A DNA stretch of 64,000 nt from Halomonas alkalisoli (GTDB taxonomy: Bacteria > Pseudomonadota > Gammaproteobacteria > Pseudomonadales > Halomonadaceae). This document shows, one piece after another, positions 48,074 to 57,850 of the stretch. The stretch spans positions 124,001 to 188,000 of the forward strand of contig NZ_JAKCMI010000037.1 of the NCBI RefSeq assembly GCF_021412585.1, given 5' to 3'. How positions within the stretch are numbered: the stretch's first letter is position 1; every line of letters begins with the position of its first letter. The translations under genes were made by a program, and so were the position numbers. A model generated the notes under the pieces. The model ran no database searches. It had not been told where the DNA came from and saw only the letters and a list, made by a program, of their open reading frames with translations.

Positions 48074-49445
48074 GTGCCACCTCCAGGGCCGACAGCAGCT
48101 TTTCATGGATGCCGCCGAACCCGCCGTTGGACATCACCACGATACGGTCCAGCGGCCTGGCCTCGGCCACCAGCGCCGCGACCAGCGCATCGATATCCGT
48201 GACCAGCCGGGCCGGCTCGGGAATGGCCGCCAATACCGGCTCCAGCGACCAGTCGAGGCCGGCAGGCTGATACCAGAAGCTCTGGTCGGCGGCGGCAACG
48301 CTCGCCGCCAGCCGGTCACTCAAGGTGCCCAGGCGCATGGTATTGGAGCGCGGCTCGATCACCGCCAGCAGCCGCCCCCGTGTCGTGGCGGCGCGCAGCC
48401 CTTCGAGCGTTGTCGCGATCGCCGTGGGGTGGTGGGCGAAGTCATCGATGACCTGGATGCCGGCCACCTCGCCACGCACCTCCTGGCGCCGCCGCGGCGT
48501 CTCGAAGCGTGCCAGCGCCGCACAGCCCCGGGCCAGGTCGACGCCGCACGCATGGGCCGCCGCCAGGGCCGCCAGGGCATTGCGCGCGTTATGGGTACCC
48601 GTCAACGGCCAGTCGACCACCGCATCCTCATCGACTTCCGACTGCTGGTGAATCACCCGAAAGCGACTCGCATCCTCCCGCTCCAGCACGAACCGCCAGG
48701 GGCTCGAGGGTGCACCACCCAGTCGTTCGACGGGCGTCCAGCATCCCTGCGCAAGAACGCGGTCGAGGGCCGGTTCATCATCGGCCACCAGCAGCCTGCC
48801 GCGACCGGGGACGGTTCTCACCAGGTGATGGAACTGTCGTTCGATGGCGGCGAGGTCGGCAAAGATATCCGCATGGTCGAATTCCAGGTTGCCGAGAATG
48901 GCGATCTCCGGGCGGTAATGCACGAACTTGGAGCGCTTGTCGAAGAAGGCCGTATCGTACTCGTCGGCCTCGACCACGAAGGGGGCATCCGCCGCCCCGA
49001 GGCGAGCAGAGACGCCGAAGTTGCGAGGCACCCCGCCGATCAGGAAGCCTGGCTCAAGGCCGGCAGACTCCAGCAGCCAGGCCAGCAGGCTCGCCGTGGT
49101 GGTCTTGCCATGGGTGCCGGCCACGGCGATGACCCGCCGCCCCGGCAGCACATGCTCCGCCAGCCACTGGGGGCCGGACACGTAGGGCAGCCCCTGGTCC
49201 AACACCGCCTCCACCTCGAGGTTGCCGCGGGAGAGCGCATTGCCGACGATCACCAGGTCCGGGCGTGGGACGAGGTTAGCCGCGGCATACCCCTCGTGCA
49301 GCGCGATGCCGGCTTCCTCCAGTTGGGTACTCATGGGAGGATAGACGTCGGCATCCGAACCGCTGACCTGGAAACCCAGCTCGCGTGCCAACAGCGCCAG
49401 ACTGCCCATGAATGTGCCACAGATGCCGAGAATATGAAGGTGCAT
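48066..49445 (-). CDS. mpl: UDP-N-acetylmuramate:tripeptide ligase
   Basis: 459 residues. It reattaches the recycled murein tripeptide L-Ala-D-Glu-mDAP to UDP-MurNAc. MHLHILGICGTFMGSLALLA is the family start, AGTHGKTTTASLLAWLLE near 107 is the ATP loop, and LEFDHADIFADL and DDFAHHPTAIATTLEGLR are Mur-ligase motifs. Followed by ubiX and lysE. It diverges from the phosphofructokinase gene across 190 bp. Confidence 0.96.
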   Translation of the reverse strand: MHLHILGICGTFMGSLALLARELGFQVSGSDADVYPPMSTQLEEAGIALHEGYAAANLVPRPDLVIVGNALSRGNLEVEAVLDQGLPYVSGPQWLAEHVLPGRRVIAVAGTHGKTTTASLLAWLLESAGLEPGFLIGGVPRNFGVSARLGAADAPFVVEADEYDTAFFDKRSKFVHYRPEIAILGNLEFDHADIFADLAAIERQFHHLVRTVPGRGRLLVADDEPALDRVLAQGCWTPVERLGGAPSSPWRFVLEREDASRFRVIHQQSEVDEDAVVDWPLTGTHNARNALAALAAAHACGVDLARGCAALARFETPRRRQEVRGEVAGIQVIDDFAHHPTAIATTLEGLRAATTRGRLLAVIEPRSNTMRLGTLSDRLAASVAAADQSFWYQPAGLDWSLEPVLAAIPEPARLVTDIDALVAALVAEARPLDRIVVMSNGGFGGIHEKLLSALEVAHG

Positions 49446-49562
49446 CAGAATCCGACCTTATCGACAGGAAAACGGGCACCAAGGCCCTACGCAGAAGAGT
49501 CGGCAGACTATCACGGCCCGACGATACGCCTCCAGCGGCGTGCAGCCACGCCGACTTTCGAC

Positions 49563-49568
49563 TAGAAT
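49563..49568 (+). promoter_or_regulatory. -10 element upstream of the phosphofructokinase gene
   Basis: TAGAAT about 68 bp before the ATG in the 190-bp region divergent from mpl. No good -35 is visible. Nothing else in the gap stands out. Confidence 0.35.
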
Positions 49569-49635
49569 AATGCGCCTTTTCGTGAAGCATGAAACGGACC
49601 ATTCCCCCGCACGAGATCAGGAGCACGCAAGCCCC

Positions 49636-50895
49636 ATGGCCCAGCATAATGCCTTCTATGCCCAGTCTGGCGGTGTCACCGCCGTGATCAACGCCAGCGC
49701 CTGTGGCGTGATCGAAGCCTGCAAGCGACACTCCGACCGCATCGGCAAGGTCTATGCCGGACACAACGGCATCATCGGCGCCCTGACCGAGGACCTGATC
49801 GACGTCAGCCAGGAGAGCGACGAAACCATCACCGCGCTGCGTCATACGCCCGGCGGGGCCTTCGGCTCCTGTCGCTACAAGCTCAAGGATATCGAGACGC
49901 ATCGTACCCAGTACGAACGCCTGATCGAGGTCTTCCGCGCCCACGACATCCGCTACTTCTTCTACAACGGCGGCGGCGACAGCGCGGACACCTGCCTCAA
50001 GGTGTCCCAGCTCTCCGAAAAGCTCGGCTATCCCTTGACCGCGATTCATGTGCCCAAGACCGTCGACAACGATCTGCCGATCACCGACAACTCGCCGGGT
50101 TTCGGCAGCGTGGCCAAGTACATCGCCACCTCGACGCTCGAGGCCTCGCTGGATATCGCCTCCATGTGCGCCACCTCCACCAAGGTCTTCGTCCTCGAGG
50201 TCATGGGGCGGCACGCCGGCTGGATCGCAGCCGCCGGGGCACTTGCCGGGAACGGTGAAGGCGAGCCGCCCCACCTGGTGATCTTTCCCGAGGTGGCCTT
50301 CGATCGCGCCCGGGTCATGGCCCGGGTGGAAGAGGCGGTCCAGAAATATGGCTACTGCGTGATCGTGGTATCCGAGGGCGCACGCTACGAGGATGGCACC
50401 TTCCTGGCGGATTCGGGCAACACCGACGCCTTCGGTCATCGCCAGTTGGGAGGGGTGGCGCCCACCCTGGCAGGCATGGTCAAGCAGGATCTGGGCTACA
50501 AGTACCACTGGGCCGTGGCCGACTACCTGCAGCGCGCCGCACGCCACCTGGCCTCGAAAACCGATGTCGAGCAGGCCTATGCGGTCGGGCAGAAGGCGGT
50601 GGAGCTGGCCATCGAAGGCAAGAACTCGATGATGCCTGCCATCAAGCGAGTCAGCGAGACGCCCTACGAGTGGCGCATCGAAGCCGCGCCGCTGGCCGAG
50701 GTGGCCAACCGCGAGAAGTTCATGCCCGCCGAGTACATCCGTGAAGATGGTTTCGGCATCACTGAGGCGTGCCGCCAGTACCTGTCGCCGCTGATCCAGG
50801 GCGAGGATTACCCGCCCTACGAGAACGGCCTGCCCAAGGTCGCCCGCCTCAAGCTCGCCAAGGTCGAACGCAAATTGGGGGAGTTCAAGCTCTAA
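49636..50895 (+). CDS. pfp: pyrophosphate-dependent 6-phosphofructokinase
   Basis: 419 residues from ATG 49636 (AGGAG about 12 bases upstream). It reversibly phosphorylates fructose 6-phosphate with PPi. PPi dependence is suggested by lysine in HVPKTVDNDLP, where ATP enzymes have Gly, and by NGGGDSADT, close to the GGNDSMDT motif of PPi-dependent relatives, in place of GGDGS. GRHAGWIAAAGALA and the catalytic region are intact. It faces the PP2C-kinase fusion gene and lies 2 kb from the inorganic pyrophosphatase gene. Confidence 0.9.
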   Translation: MAQHNAFYAQSGGVTAVINASACGVIEACKRHSDRIGKVYAGHNGIIGALTEDLIDVSQESDETITALRHTPGGAFGSCRYKLKDIETHRTQYERLIEVFRAHDIRYFFYNGGGDSADTCLKVSQLSEKLGYPLTAIHVPKTVDNDLPITDNSPGFGSVAKYIATSTLEASLDIASMCATSTKVFVLEVMGRHAGWIAAAGALAGNGEGEPPHLVIFPEVAFDRARVMARVEEAVQKYGYCVIVVSEGARYEDGTFLADSGNTDAFGHRQLGGVAPTLAGMVKQDLGYKYHWAVADYLQRAARHLASKTDVEQAYAVGQKAVELAIEGKNSMMPAIKRVSETPYEWRIEAAPLAEVANREKFMPAEYIREDGFGITEACRQYLSPLIQGEDYPPYENGLPKVARLKLAKVERKLGEFKL

Positions 50896-50975
50896 GCACC
50901 GGGCCTGGCCAGGGACGGCCAGCCCTGATGCGGTACACGCCCCCTCTCGACCCGCTCACGGCATCTCTCTGTCGC

Positions 50976-52703
50976 TTATCGCAGTAACCAGGACAGTACC
51001 AGCAGCAGCAGCAGGATCCCGGCGATACCCTGCCAGAAGTTGGCCGGCTCGCGCAGCAGGCGCGAGGGTTTCGCCGCCCGCCTCCCCGGCACGCCCTGAT
51101 GGCGCAATGCATAAAGGAACTCCGACATGCGCCGGAAGCGCAACGGGCGCTGCGGGTCCAACGCCCGGCGCAGGGTGTCGTCCAGCTCCAGCGTGACCTC
51201 CGGGTTGAACAACCGGGCACTGCGATAGCTCAACTGCTCGAGGTCGGTATGCCCCCGTAGCTGGTTCGGAGCCAGCTCGTAGGGCAGCTTGCCGGACAAC
51301 AGCCAGTAGACGGTGGAAGCCAGCGAGTACTGGTCGCTGCGCCGACCCACGCTATCGTCCAGCGCATATTCCGGGGCACTGTGTTCGCTGAGCCCGAGCT
51401 GGCGAGCCAGCTCGCGGGAGCGACGATGCCCCTCCAGGTCGCGCATGTGGCAGGCACTGAAATCGGTCAGCACGACCTGTCCATGAACGTCGATAAGGAC
51501 ATTGTCGGGATGAATGCGCTGATGCAGGAGGTCGCGATGATGCAGAGCCTGTACCGCCTTGCCCAGCTGAACGGCGATATCCAGCCGCTGCGCCAGGCTG
51601 GCCTGGGGATGGCGCCTGGCCCAGTCGGTCAGGGTCATGCCGTCCACGTAGACCATGAGGTAGTAGAGATAGCGACGCGGCCGCGAGGACTCCATGACCC
51701 GAGCCACGAAGGGTGACTTGACCCGCTCCACCACCCATTGCTGCAGCAGGAAGTGTTCGAGGTAAGCGTTACGATTGGAGAGCTCCGGGCTCGGTGCCTT
51801 CATCACCATCTCACGCTCGGTGTGCGTGTCACGCACCCGGTAGACCCGGGACTGGGCGGTGCGCGACAACACCTCCTGCACCTCCAGCCCGTCGATCCGC
51901 TCGCCAGGAGACAGCTCAGGGGGAATCGGCAGGTCGCCGTAGATGCGGCCGGGATGGTCGCGCCCCTCCTCCGGCAACTGGTCGATTCGCACCAGTTGAA
52001 AGCAGAACTGGTCGGCGCCATAGCCCCGGGCCTGGGCGCGGTCACGCGCCGCGCAGGCCAGCCGTTCGCAGGCGGCATCGAGATCGCTGGCGTCCTCGCG
52101 GATCAATTGGACATAGTCCGACGGCATCAGCGTGCCCCGCACCGCCTGGGTCGTGAAGAGGAAGATATCGCCCTGCTTGAGGGGAAGCTGCATGTAATCG
52201 ATGTCGATGCTGCCATCCAACCCCAGCGCCCGGGAGGGGTAGCGATACCCGCCCAGATCGGTGATGTGATCCCGCGAGAGCTGCTCGAATTCCGCTCCGC
52301 GAAGACGAAAGACCAGGGTATCGCCCATGTGAAAGAGATGGGCCTCGCGAGACCGGAAGACCATGGCGGAAAGCGACGAGACATAGCTTCCGCCCTCGAC
52401 GAAGGTGCTCTGGCTGTAGCACCAGCCATTGAGGGCACGCAGCACCCGGGTGGCCGATGTCTTGACGTCCCAGTGATCGGGCGTGGAAAAATAGTCGGCG
52501 AGAAAGCCGCGCACGCTGAGATCACCCGCCTGCTTGGCGATGGCGTTGCGCGAGCTGGTATCGCTGATCAGGGCGCAGGCTCCCTTCGCCGTGAGCTGCC
52601 CAGCCTCGTCGGGGATCCGAACCGACATGGAACTGCGGTGGCGACGGCGATCCGGGGCCACGAAAGCCTGACCGACATTCAATGACAGCTGGGTAGATAC
52701 CAA
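50976..52703 (-). CDS. PP2C-like - protein-kinase-like fusion with C-terminal membrane anchor, probably inactive in both domains
   Basis: 575 residues from TTG 52703, 6 bases after GAGGAGC. Residues 1-245 follow the PP2C fold (ACALISDTSSRN; SALMVFRSREAHLFHMGDT-like block; SRALGLDGSIDIDY), but the metal-binding TDG is TQA in FLFTTQAVRG, the first DG is DT, and the final DN is DQ. Residues 265-530 follow a Ser/Thr kinase: VAIK lysine in MVMKAPS, catalytic loop LLHQRIHPDNVLID where HRD has become HQR (aspartate lost), DFS in place of DFG, and SAPEY in place of APE. A hydrophobic helix (about 555-573) ends the protein. It lies between the phosphofructokinase and pyrophosphatase genes. A signalling or scaffold role is inferred. 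Confidence 0.8.
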   Translation of the reverse strand: MVSTQLSLNVGQAFVAPDRRRHRSSMSVRIPDEAGQLTAKGACALISDTSSRNAIAKQAGDLSVRGFLADYFSTPDHWDVKTSATRVLRALNGWCYSQSTFVEGGSYVSSLSAMVFRSREAHLFHMGDTLVFRLRGAEFEQLSRDHITDLGGYRYPSRALGLDGSIDIDYMQLPLKQGDIFLFTTQAVRGTLMPSDYVQLIREDASDLDAACERLACAARDRAQARGYGADQFCFQLVRIDQLPEEGRDHPGRIYGDLPIPPELSPGERIDGLEVQEVLSRTAQSRVYRVRDTHTEREMVMKAPSPELSNRNAYLEHFLLQQWVVERVKSPFVARVMESSRPRRYLYYLMVYVDGMTLTDWARRHPQASLAQRLDIAVQLGKAVQALHHRDLLHQRIHPDNVLIDVHGQVVLTDFSACHMRDLEGHRRSRELARQLGLSEHSAPEYALDDSVGRRSDQYSLASTVYWLLSGKLPYELAPNQLRGHTDLEQLSYRSARLFNPEVTLELDDTLRRALDPQRPLRFRRMSEFLYALRHQGVPGRRAAKPSRLLREPANFWQGIAGILLLLLVLSWLLR

Positions 52704-52864
52704 GGCACGCTCCTCACGATTTGCCGCTTGCGCTATATTGCCGAGTGCTGCCGTCGATCGGCCGGCCTGCTACTTGCGCATGCCATCATACACGCTTGTC
52801 AGGAGCCAGGCCTGCCCACCAAAGCCCAAGCCAGCCATAAAGCCGATCCATCACCTATGTCGCA

Positions 52865-52894
52865 TTGGTAATCCCCCGCGCAGCTCCGTATAAT
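52865..52894 (+). promoter_or_regulatory. promoter of ppa
   Basis: -35 TTGGTA and -10 TATAAT with 18-bp spacing, about 64 bp before the ppa ATG. One of the best sigma-70-like promoters in the window. The other side of the 254-bp gap holds a possible minus-strand -10 (TATAGC, near 52733) for the PP2C-kinase gene. Confidence 0.65.
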
Positions 52895-52957
52895 TCGCCG
52901 CATTTCGGGCCACTCGCATTTGCGCCAAAGCATTTTCGCCAAACCAAGGAAGCGACG

Positions 52958-53488
52958 ATGAACTTCGACAACATCCCTGCCGGCAAAGACCTCCCCAATG
53001 ACGTCTATGTGGCGATCGAGATTCCTGCCCACCATGCACCGGTCAAATACGAGATCGACAAGGAGATGGGCACACTGCTGGTGGATCGCTTCATGGCCAC
53101 TCCGATGTTCTACCCGGCCAACTACGGCTTCATTCCCCACACCCTGGCCGACGATGGCGACCCCCTCGACGCCCTGGTGGTCACTCCCGTGCCGGTCCAG
53201 GCGGGCAGCATCATCCGCGCCCGGCCGGTGGGCATCCTCAACATGACCGATGAAGCCGGAGAGGATGCCAAGCTCGTCTGCGTGCCCCACGCCAAGCTGA
53301 GCACACTCTATGACGACGTCCATGAGGTCACCGACCTGCCCGAGCTGCTGCGCCAGCAGATCGCCCACTTCTTCGAGAACTACAAGGATCTCGAGAAGGG
53401 AAAATGGGTGAAAGTGGAATCCTGGGAAGGTGCCGATGCCGCGCGCAAGGCCATCGAGAAGTCCGTGGCGGCCTACGAAAAAGCCTGA
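52958..53488 (+). CDS. ppa: inorganic pyrophosphatase
   Basis: 176 residues, identical in length to E. coli PPase, from ATG 52958 (AAGGAAG upstream). It hydrolyses PPi to drive biosynthetic reactions. Family I features: [40 protein letters not shown] with DxDPLD-type metal ligands, [20 protein letters not shown] and [17 protein letters not shown]. It competes for PPi with the nearby PPi-dependent phosphofructokinase. Followed by a long hairpin terminator. Confidence 0.97.
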   Translation: MNFDNIPAGKDLPNDVYVAIEIPAHHAPVKYEIDKEMGTLLVDRFMATPMFYPANYGFIPHTLADDGDPLDALVVTPVPVQAGSIIRARPVGILNMTDEAGEDAKLVCVPHAKLSTLYDDVHEVTDLPELLRQQIAHFFENYKDLEKGKWVKVESWEGADAARKAIEKSVAAYEKA

Positions 53489-53800
53489 CACGGATTCCTC
53501 CCCGGATAACACCGCGGGCCGCCCAGCGGGCGGCCCGCGGTGTTATCGTCCCCCCCCGTTTCCATGCCCCCTCCACACCCCATCCATGAACTGCCGCCCG
53601 CCATCGGCGTCCGGCAACACCCGGGTCGGTAACCAGGCAAGCCGCCAGTGCGACAAACCAACGCAGCCAGGCAGGCCCGCCACAGTTCAAAAGTCGCATC
53701 GACGTGAGTTATTCTGGCAAGACCCCTTACACCGTTACCCGCGCGGGAACTCCGCACTGCGAGTGGAGTCTCAAAGGCGCCCCGACCTGGCCTGGAAAGG
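53489..53800. other. intergenic region between ppa and dsbD (312 bp)
   Basis: Begins with the long ppa hairpin (53505-53547) and a run of C. The remainder shows no clear gene, RNA or promoter; the most AT-rich patch, near 53703-53735, is the likeliest place for a dsbD promoter, but I cannot assign hexamers. Confidence 0.5.
53505..53547 (+). terminator. very long perfect hairpin after ppa
   Basis: A perfect 20-bp stem with a 3-base loop (AGC), 16 bp after the ppa stop. It is very GC-rich (AACACCGCGGGCCGCCC is part of the arm). It is followed by CGT and a C run rather than T residues, so it may act more as an mRNA-stabilising or factor-assisted terminator. Confidence 0.7.
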
Positions 53801-55693
53801 ATGACTGCGTTGCCTATCCGCTATTCCATTCGACGACTGGCCCTGATGCTGCTCCTGTGCCTGCCCCTCGTCGCCCATGCGCAGTGGTTCTCCTCCTCAT
53901 CGGGGAACCAGGGCGACTTCCTGCCGGTAATGGAAGCCTTCCAGCCCAGCGCCTGGCACGACGGCGAGACGCTCTACATCGGCTTCGAGAACGCCGAGGG
54001 TTATTACCTATATCGCCATCAGCTGGGCGTCGAAAGCCGTGATGCCGGCCCAGAACTGGGCAATCCGGAAATACCGCCGGGCGAATTCAAGAGCGATGAG
54101 TTTCTGGGCGATGTCTACGTCTTCTATGATCGCGTCGTATTCGAAGCCCCCATCGACGGCGACGCCGCCGGCCCGCTGGAGATCACGGTTCGCTTCCAGG
54201 GCTGTGCCGACGCCGGACTCTGCTACCCCCCGGAGCAGGTCGACCTGCAGGCACCGGAACGCAACATGCCCGCCGCCTTCGAGGGCTGGCGTAACGGCGC
54301 CGAGAGCGCTGGCGACAACGCAACCCTTGCCAGCGACGCGAGTCGCACCACGAACGCAGCCGGCATGCTCCAGGCGCCGCTGAGCGAAGACGGCCGCTTC
54401 AATGCCCTGATCAGCAGCGCCAGCCTGCCGCTGATCCTCGGCCTGTTCTTCCTTGCCGGCCTGGCGCTGACCTTTACTCCCTGCGTGCTGCCGATGGTGC
54501 CGATTCTCTCCTCGATCATCGTCGGCCAGAACCCGACCCGGCCCCGCGCCTTCGTCCTCTCGGCCAGCTATGTCGGCGGCATGTCTCTGACCTACGCCGC
54601 GGTCGGCGTGCTGATGGGACTGTTCGGTGCCGGCCTCAACCTCCAGGCCCACCTGCAGTCGGCCCCAGTGCTGATCGTCTTTGCCACTCTCTTTACCCTC
54701 TTCGCCCTGGCCATGTTCGGCACCTTCGACCTGCGCCTGCCACCCCGGCTGGCCGGACGCGTCGATGCCTTGCAGGCTCGCGCCCAGCGGAGTGGCCCGC
54801 TCGGCCTGGCCGGCGCCGGCTCGCTCTCGGTGCTGGTGGTATCGCCCTGCGTCTCGGCGCCCCTGGCCGGCGCCCTGGTGTTCATTTCCACCACCGGAGA
54901 CGCGGTGATGGGGGGCGCCGCCCTGCTCGCGCTGGGCCTGGGCATGGGTGTGCCACTGCTGCTGGTCGGCACCTTCGGCGCGACGGCGCTGCCGCGCACC
55001 GGCGCCTGGATGAACGGCGTCAAGATACTCTTCGGCATCCTGCTGCTCGGGGTGGCGATCTGGCTGGTGGAACGCTTGCTGCCGCCGCCGGTCACCTTGT
55101 TGCTGTGGGCCGCCCTGGCCATCGGCAGCGCCCTGGCCCTTGGCGCCCTCTCACTCAACCTCGCGCAGGGTTGGCCAAGGGTCCGCCAGGCCGCGGGCCT
55201 GCTGCTGCTAGCCTGGGGCATTGCCCTGGTGATCGGCGCGGCACGCGGGGGCCATGATCCGCTGCGCCCCCTGGCCCCACCGCTGGCCCAGACGGGCGGC
55301 GCCCAGCAAGCCGTCGAGATCACCACCGTCGATGACCTGGCGACACTGGAGGCCGCCCTGCAACGCAACGCCGAGCAGGCCATCCCCTCCTTCGTCCACT
55401 TCACCGCCGACTGGTGCATCTCCTGCAAGCAGATGGAACGCCAGGTCTACCCCACCCCTCAGGTGGCCGAGCCGTTATCCCAGTTCGCACGCATCAATGT
55501 GGATGTGACCCGCACCGGCGAGTCGTCTCGCGAACTGCTGGATCATTTCGGCCTGTTCGGGCCGCCCAGCCTGATGTTCTTTGACCAGGGTGAAGAGATT
55601 CGCGAGGCCCGCATCCAGGGAGAGGTCAGGGCAAACGACTTTGCCAGTCACCTGCAGGGTGTCCTCGACTGGCTTGGCCAGCGCAGCAGCTGA
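53801..55693 (+). CDS. dsbD: thiol:disulfide interchange protein DsbD
   Basis: 630 residues. It carries electrons from cytoplasmic thioredoxin to periplasmic DsbC/CcmG-type proteins. Signal peptide (about 1-28, ending AHA), N-terminal domain with the cysteine pair [11 protein letters not shown] near 135-143, eight membrane helices with TPCVLPM near 227 and [10 protein letters not shown] near 348, and a C-terminal thioredoxin domain with [10 protein letters not shown] near 537. The ATG at 53801 lies directly behind GGAAAGG; TTG 53810, with better spacing, could be the real start. Confidence 0.95.
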   Translation: MTALPIRYSIRRLALMLLLCLPLVAHAQWFSSSSGNQGDFLPVMEAFQPSAWHDGETLYIGFENAEGYYLYRHQLGVESRDAGPELGNPEIPPGEFKSDEFLGDVYVFYDRVVFEAPIDGDAAGPLEITVRFQGCADAGLCYPPEQVDLQAPERNMPAAFEGWRNGAESAGDNATLASDASRTTNAAGMLQAPLSEDGRFNALISSASLPLILGLFFLAGLALTFTPCVLPMVPILSSIIVGQNPTRPRAFVLSASYVGGMSLTYAAVGVLMGLFGAGLNLQAHLQSAPVLIVFATLFTLFALAMFGTFDLRLPPRLAGRVDALQARAQRSGPLGLAGAGSLSVLVVSPCVSAPLAGALVFISTTGDAVMGGAALLALGLGMGVPLLLVGTFGATALPRTGAWMNGVKILFGILLLGVAIWLVERLLPPPVTLLLWAALAIGSALALGALSLNLAQGWPRVRQAAGLLLLAWGIALVIGAARGGHDPLRPLAPPLAQTGGAQQAVEITTVDDLATLEAALQRNAEQAIPSFVHFTADWCISCKQMERQVYPTPQVAEPLSQFARINVDVTRTGESSRELLDHFGLFGPPSLMFFDQGEEIREARIQGEVRANDFASHLQGVLDWLGQRSS

Positions 55694-55753
55694 TACAGAC
55701 ACACCGCTCCATCGCCCACTCTCCAGGCAGCCCACTCTGCGAGAGCCCCCCTT

Positions 55754-55786
55754 CAGCCGGGATCGCGAACACTGTTCCCTCGGCTG
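55754..55786 (+). terminator. possible terminator after dsbD
   Basis: CAGCCGG...CCCTCGGCTG inverted repeat with one bulge, 61 bp after dsbD, followed some bases later by AATTTT. The rest of the 250-bp gap before accB shows no clear promoter. Confidence 0.35.
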
Positions 55787-55943
55787 GACATCCCTCGCAA
55801 TTTTAGGCACACTCCGCCAACAACACTTAATCAAGGCCGATAGCGTCGGCAATATTCGTCATCTTGCCGGGATCTATCGAAAGTTGGCTCGGGTTAACAG
55901 CGTTCCGGCCAGCAGTCACCTACCCACCGATCGAGACAGAGTC

Positions 55944-56414
55944 ATGGATATCCGCAAGGTCAAGAAGCTGATCGAGCTGCTCGAAGAATCCAATATCAGT
56001 GAAATCGAGATTCAGGAAGGCGAGGAATCTGTCCGTATCAGCCGTCATCCCAATGGCGTGAGCTGGCCGCAGCCCCACATGCCCCCCCAGTACCAGTACG
56101 GTGCACCGCAGCCCGCTCCCGCGCCGGCCGCCACTTCACCGTCGCCGGAGCCGGCGGCCGAGTCAGGCCCCCTCTACCAGGGGCACGCCCTGACCTCACC
56201 CATGGTCGGCACCTTCTATCGCAGCCCGGCGCCGGGCTCCAAGCCCTTCGTTGAAATCGGCTCCAGCGTCAAGAAAGGCGAGACCGTGTGCATCGTCGAG
56301 GCCATGAAGATGATGAACCAGATCGAAGCCGATCGTGACGGCGTGGTCGAGGCGATTCTGGTCGAGGATGGCGAGCCCGTCGAGTTCGACCAGCCGATGC
56401 TCGTCATCTCCTGA
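55944..56414 (+). CDS. accB: biotin carboxyl carrier protein of acetyl-CoA carboxylase
   Basis: 156 residues from ATG 55944. The N-terminal helix [20 protein letters not shown], a Pro/Ala-rich linker (about 45-75) and the biotinyl domain with the biotin lysine in [18 protein letters not shown] near 122 are typical, as is the thumb region [18 protein letters not shown]. Works with AccC, encoded 29 bp downstream. aroQ, which often precedes accB in gammaproteobacteria, is absent. Confidence 0.96.
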   Translation: MDIRKVKKLIELLEESNISEIEIQEGEESVRISRHPNGVSWPQPHMPPQYQYGAPQPAPAPAATSPSPEPAAESGPLYQGHALTSPMVGTFYRSPAPGSKPFVEIGSSVKKGETVCIVEAMKMMNQIEADRDGVVEAILVEDGEPVEFDQPMLVIS

Positions 56415-56443
56415 TCTTTCACCCAGAACTGGCGGACTCCATC

Positions 56444-57784
56444 ATGCTGGACAAGGTTCTCATCGCCAACCGCGGCGAGATCGCTCTGCGTATCCTGCGT
56501 GCCTGCAAGGAGTTGGGCATCAAGACCGTGGCCGTTCACTCCAAGGCAGACCGTGAACTGATGCACGTGCGCCTGGCCGACGAGGCCGTGTGTATCGGGC
56601 CGGCTCCCTCGGCCCAGTCCTATCTGAATATCCCGGCGCTGATCAGCGCCGCGGAGGTCACCGATTCCAGCGCCATACACCCCGGCTACGGCTTTCTTTC
56701 CGAGAACGCCAACTTTGCCGAGCAGGTGGAACGCTCCGGTTTCGTCTTTATCGGGCCCCGGGCCGAGACCATTCGCCTGATGGGCGACAAGGTCAGCGCC
56801 ATCGAGGCCATGCAGATTGCAGGCGTGCCCACCGTACCCGGCTCGGACGGCCCGCTGGGCGATGACGAAGGCGATATCGTCGCCATCGCTCGACGCATCG
56901 GTTACCCGGTCATCATCAAGGCTGCCGCCGGGGGCGGCGGCCGTGGCATGCGCGTGGTACACACCGAGGCCCACCTGCTGTCGGCCGTCAATGTGACGCG
57001 CACCGAGGCGCACTCCTCCTTCGGGGACGGCACCGTCTACATGGAGAAGTTTCTCGAGAAGCCGCGCCATGTCGAGGTTCAGGTGCTGGCCGACGGCCAG
57101 GGCAACGCCATCCACCTCTTTGACCGCGACTGTTCGCTGCAGCGACGCCACCAGAAGGTACTGGAGGAAGCCCCTGCTCCCGGCATCGACCCTGAGGCCC
57201 GCGCCCGGGTACTGGAAGCGTGCCGACAGGCCTGCATCGAGATCAATTACCGCGGCGCCGGGACCTTCGAGTTCCTCTACGAGGACGGCGAGTTCTTCTT
57301 CATCGAGATGAATACCCGCGTCCAGGTGGAGCATCCCGTCACCGAAATGGTGACGGGGGTCGATATCGTGCGCGAGCAGCTTCGCATCGCTTCCGGCCTG
57401 CCGCTGTCGATCGCTCAGGAAGACGTCAAGATCCATGGGCACGCCTTCGAGTGCCGCATCAACGCCGAGGATGCGCGCACCTTCATGCCCTCCCCCGGCA
57501 AGGTGACGCTCTACCACCCCCCCGGCGGCCTCGGCGTGCGCATGGACTCGCATCTTTATACCGGCTATACGGTACCGCCCCACTACGACTCGCTGATCGG
57601 CAAGCTGATCACCTGGGGCGACAGCCGGGAGATCGCCCTGACGCGCATGCGCAACGGACTCGACGAACTGCTGGTGGAAGGCATCAAGACCAATATCGAT
57701 CTGCACAAGGATCTGGTTCGCGACGGCTACTTCCAACAGGGCGGCGTCAACATCCACTACCTGGAGAAGAAGCTCGGCTCCTGA
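56444..57784 (+). CDS. accC: biotin carboxylase of acetyl-CoA carboxylase
   Basis: 446 residues, full length. It carboxylates biotin on AccB with ATP and bicarbonate, the first step of fatty acid synthesis. [33 protein letters not shown], the glycine loop [14 protein letters not shown] near 165 and [18 protein letters not shown] near 288 are all intact, which contrasts with the remnant at 29709. A 12-bp hairpin follows the stop. Confidence 0.97.
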   Translation: MLDKVLIANRGEIALRILRACKELGIKTVAVHSKADRELMHVRLADEAVCIGPAPSAQSYLNIPALISAAEVTDSSAIHPGYGFLSENANFAEQVERSGFVFIGPRAETIRLMGDKVSAIEAMQIAGVPTVPGSDGPLGDDEGDIVAIARRIGYPVIIKAAAGGGGRGMRVVHTEAHLLSAVNVTRTEAHSSFGDGTVYMEKFLEKPRHVEVQVLADGQGNAIHLFDRDCSLQRRHQKVLEEAPAPGIDPEARARVLEACRQACIEINYRGAGTFEFLYEDGEFFFIEMNTRVQVEHPVTEMVTGVDIVREQLRIASGLPLSIAQEDVKIHGHAFECRINAEDARTFMPSPGKVTLYHPPGGLGVRMDSHLYTGYTVPPHYDSLIGKLITWGDSREIALTRMRNGLDELLVEGIKTNIDLHKDLVRDGYFQQGGVNIHYLEKKLGS

Positions 57785-57801
57785 GCCCGGCTTTCGATCC
57801 C

Positions 57802-57828
57802 GGCGGGGTGGCCATAGGCCACCCCGCC
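57802..57828 (+). terminator. terminator-like hairpin between accC and prmA
   Basis: A perfect 12-bp stem (GGCGGGGTGGCC) with a 3-base ATA loop, 18 bp after accC. No U tract, so read-through into prmA may occur. Confidence 0.6.
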
Positions 57829-57850
57829 TGCGTTACGCACGGAGAACACC

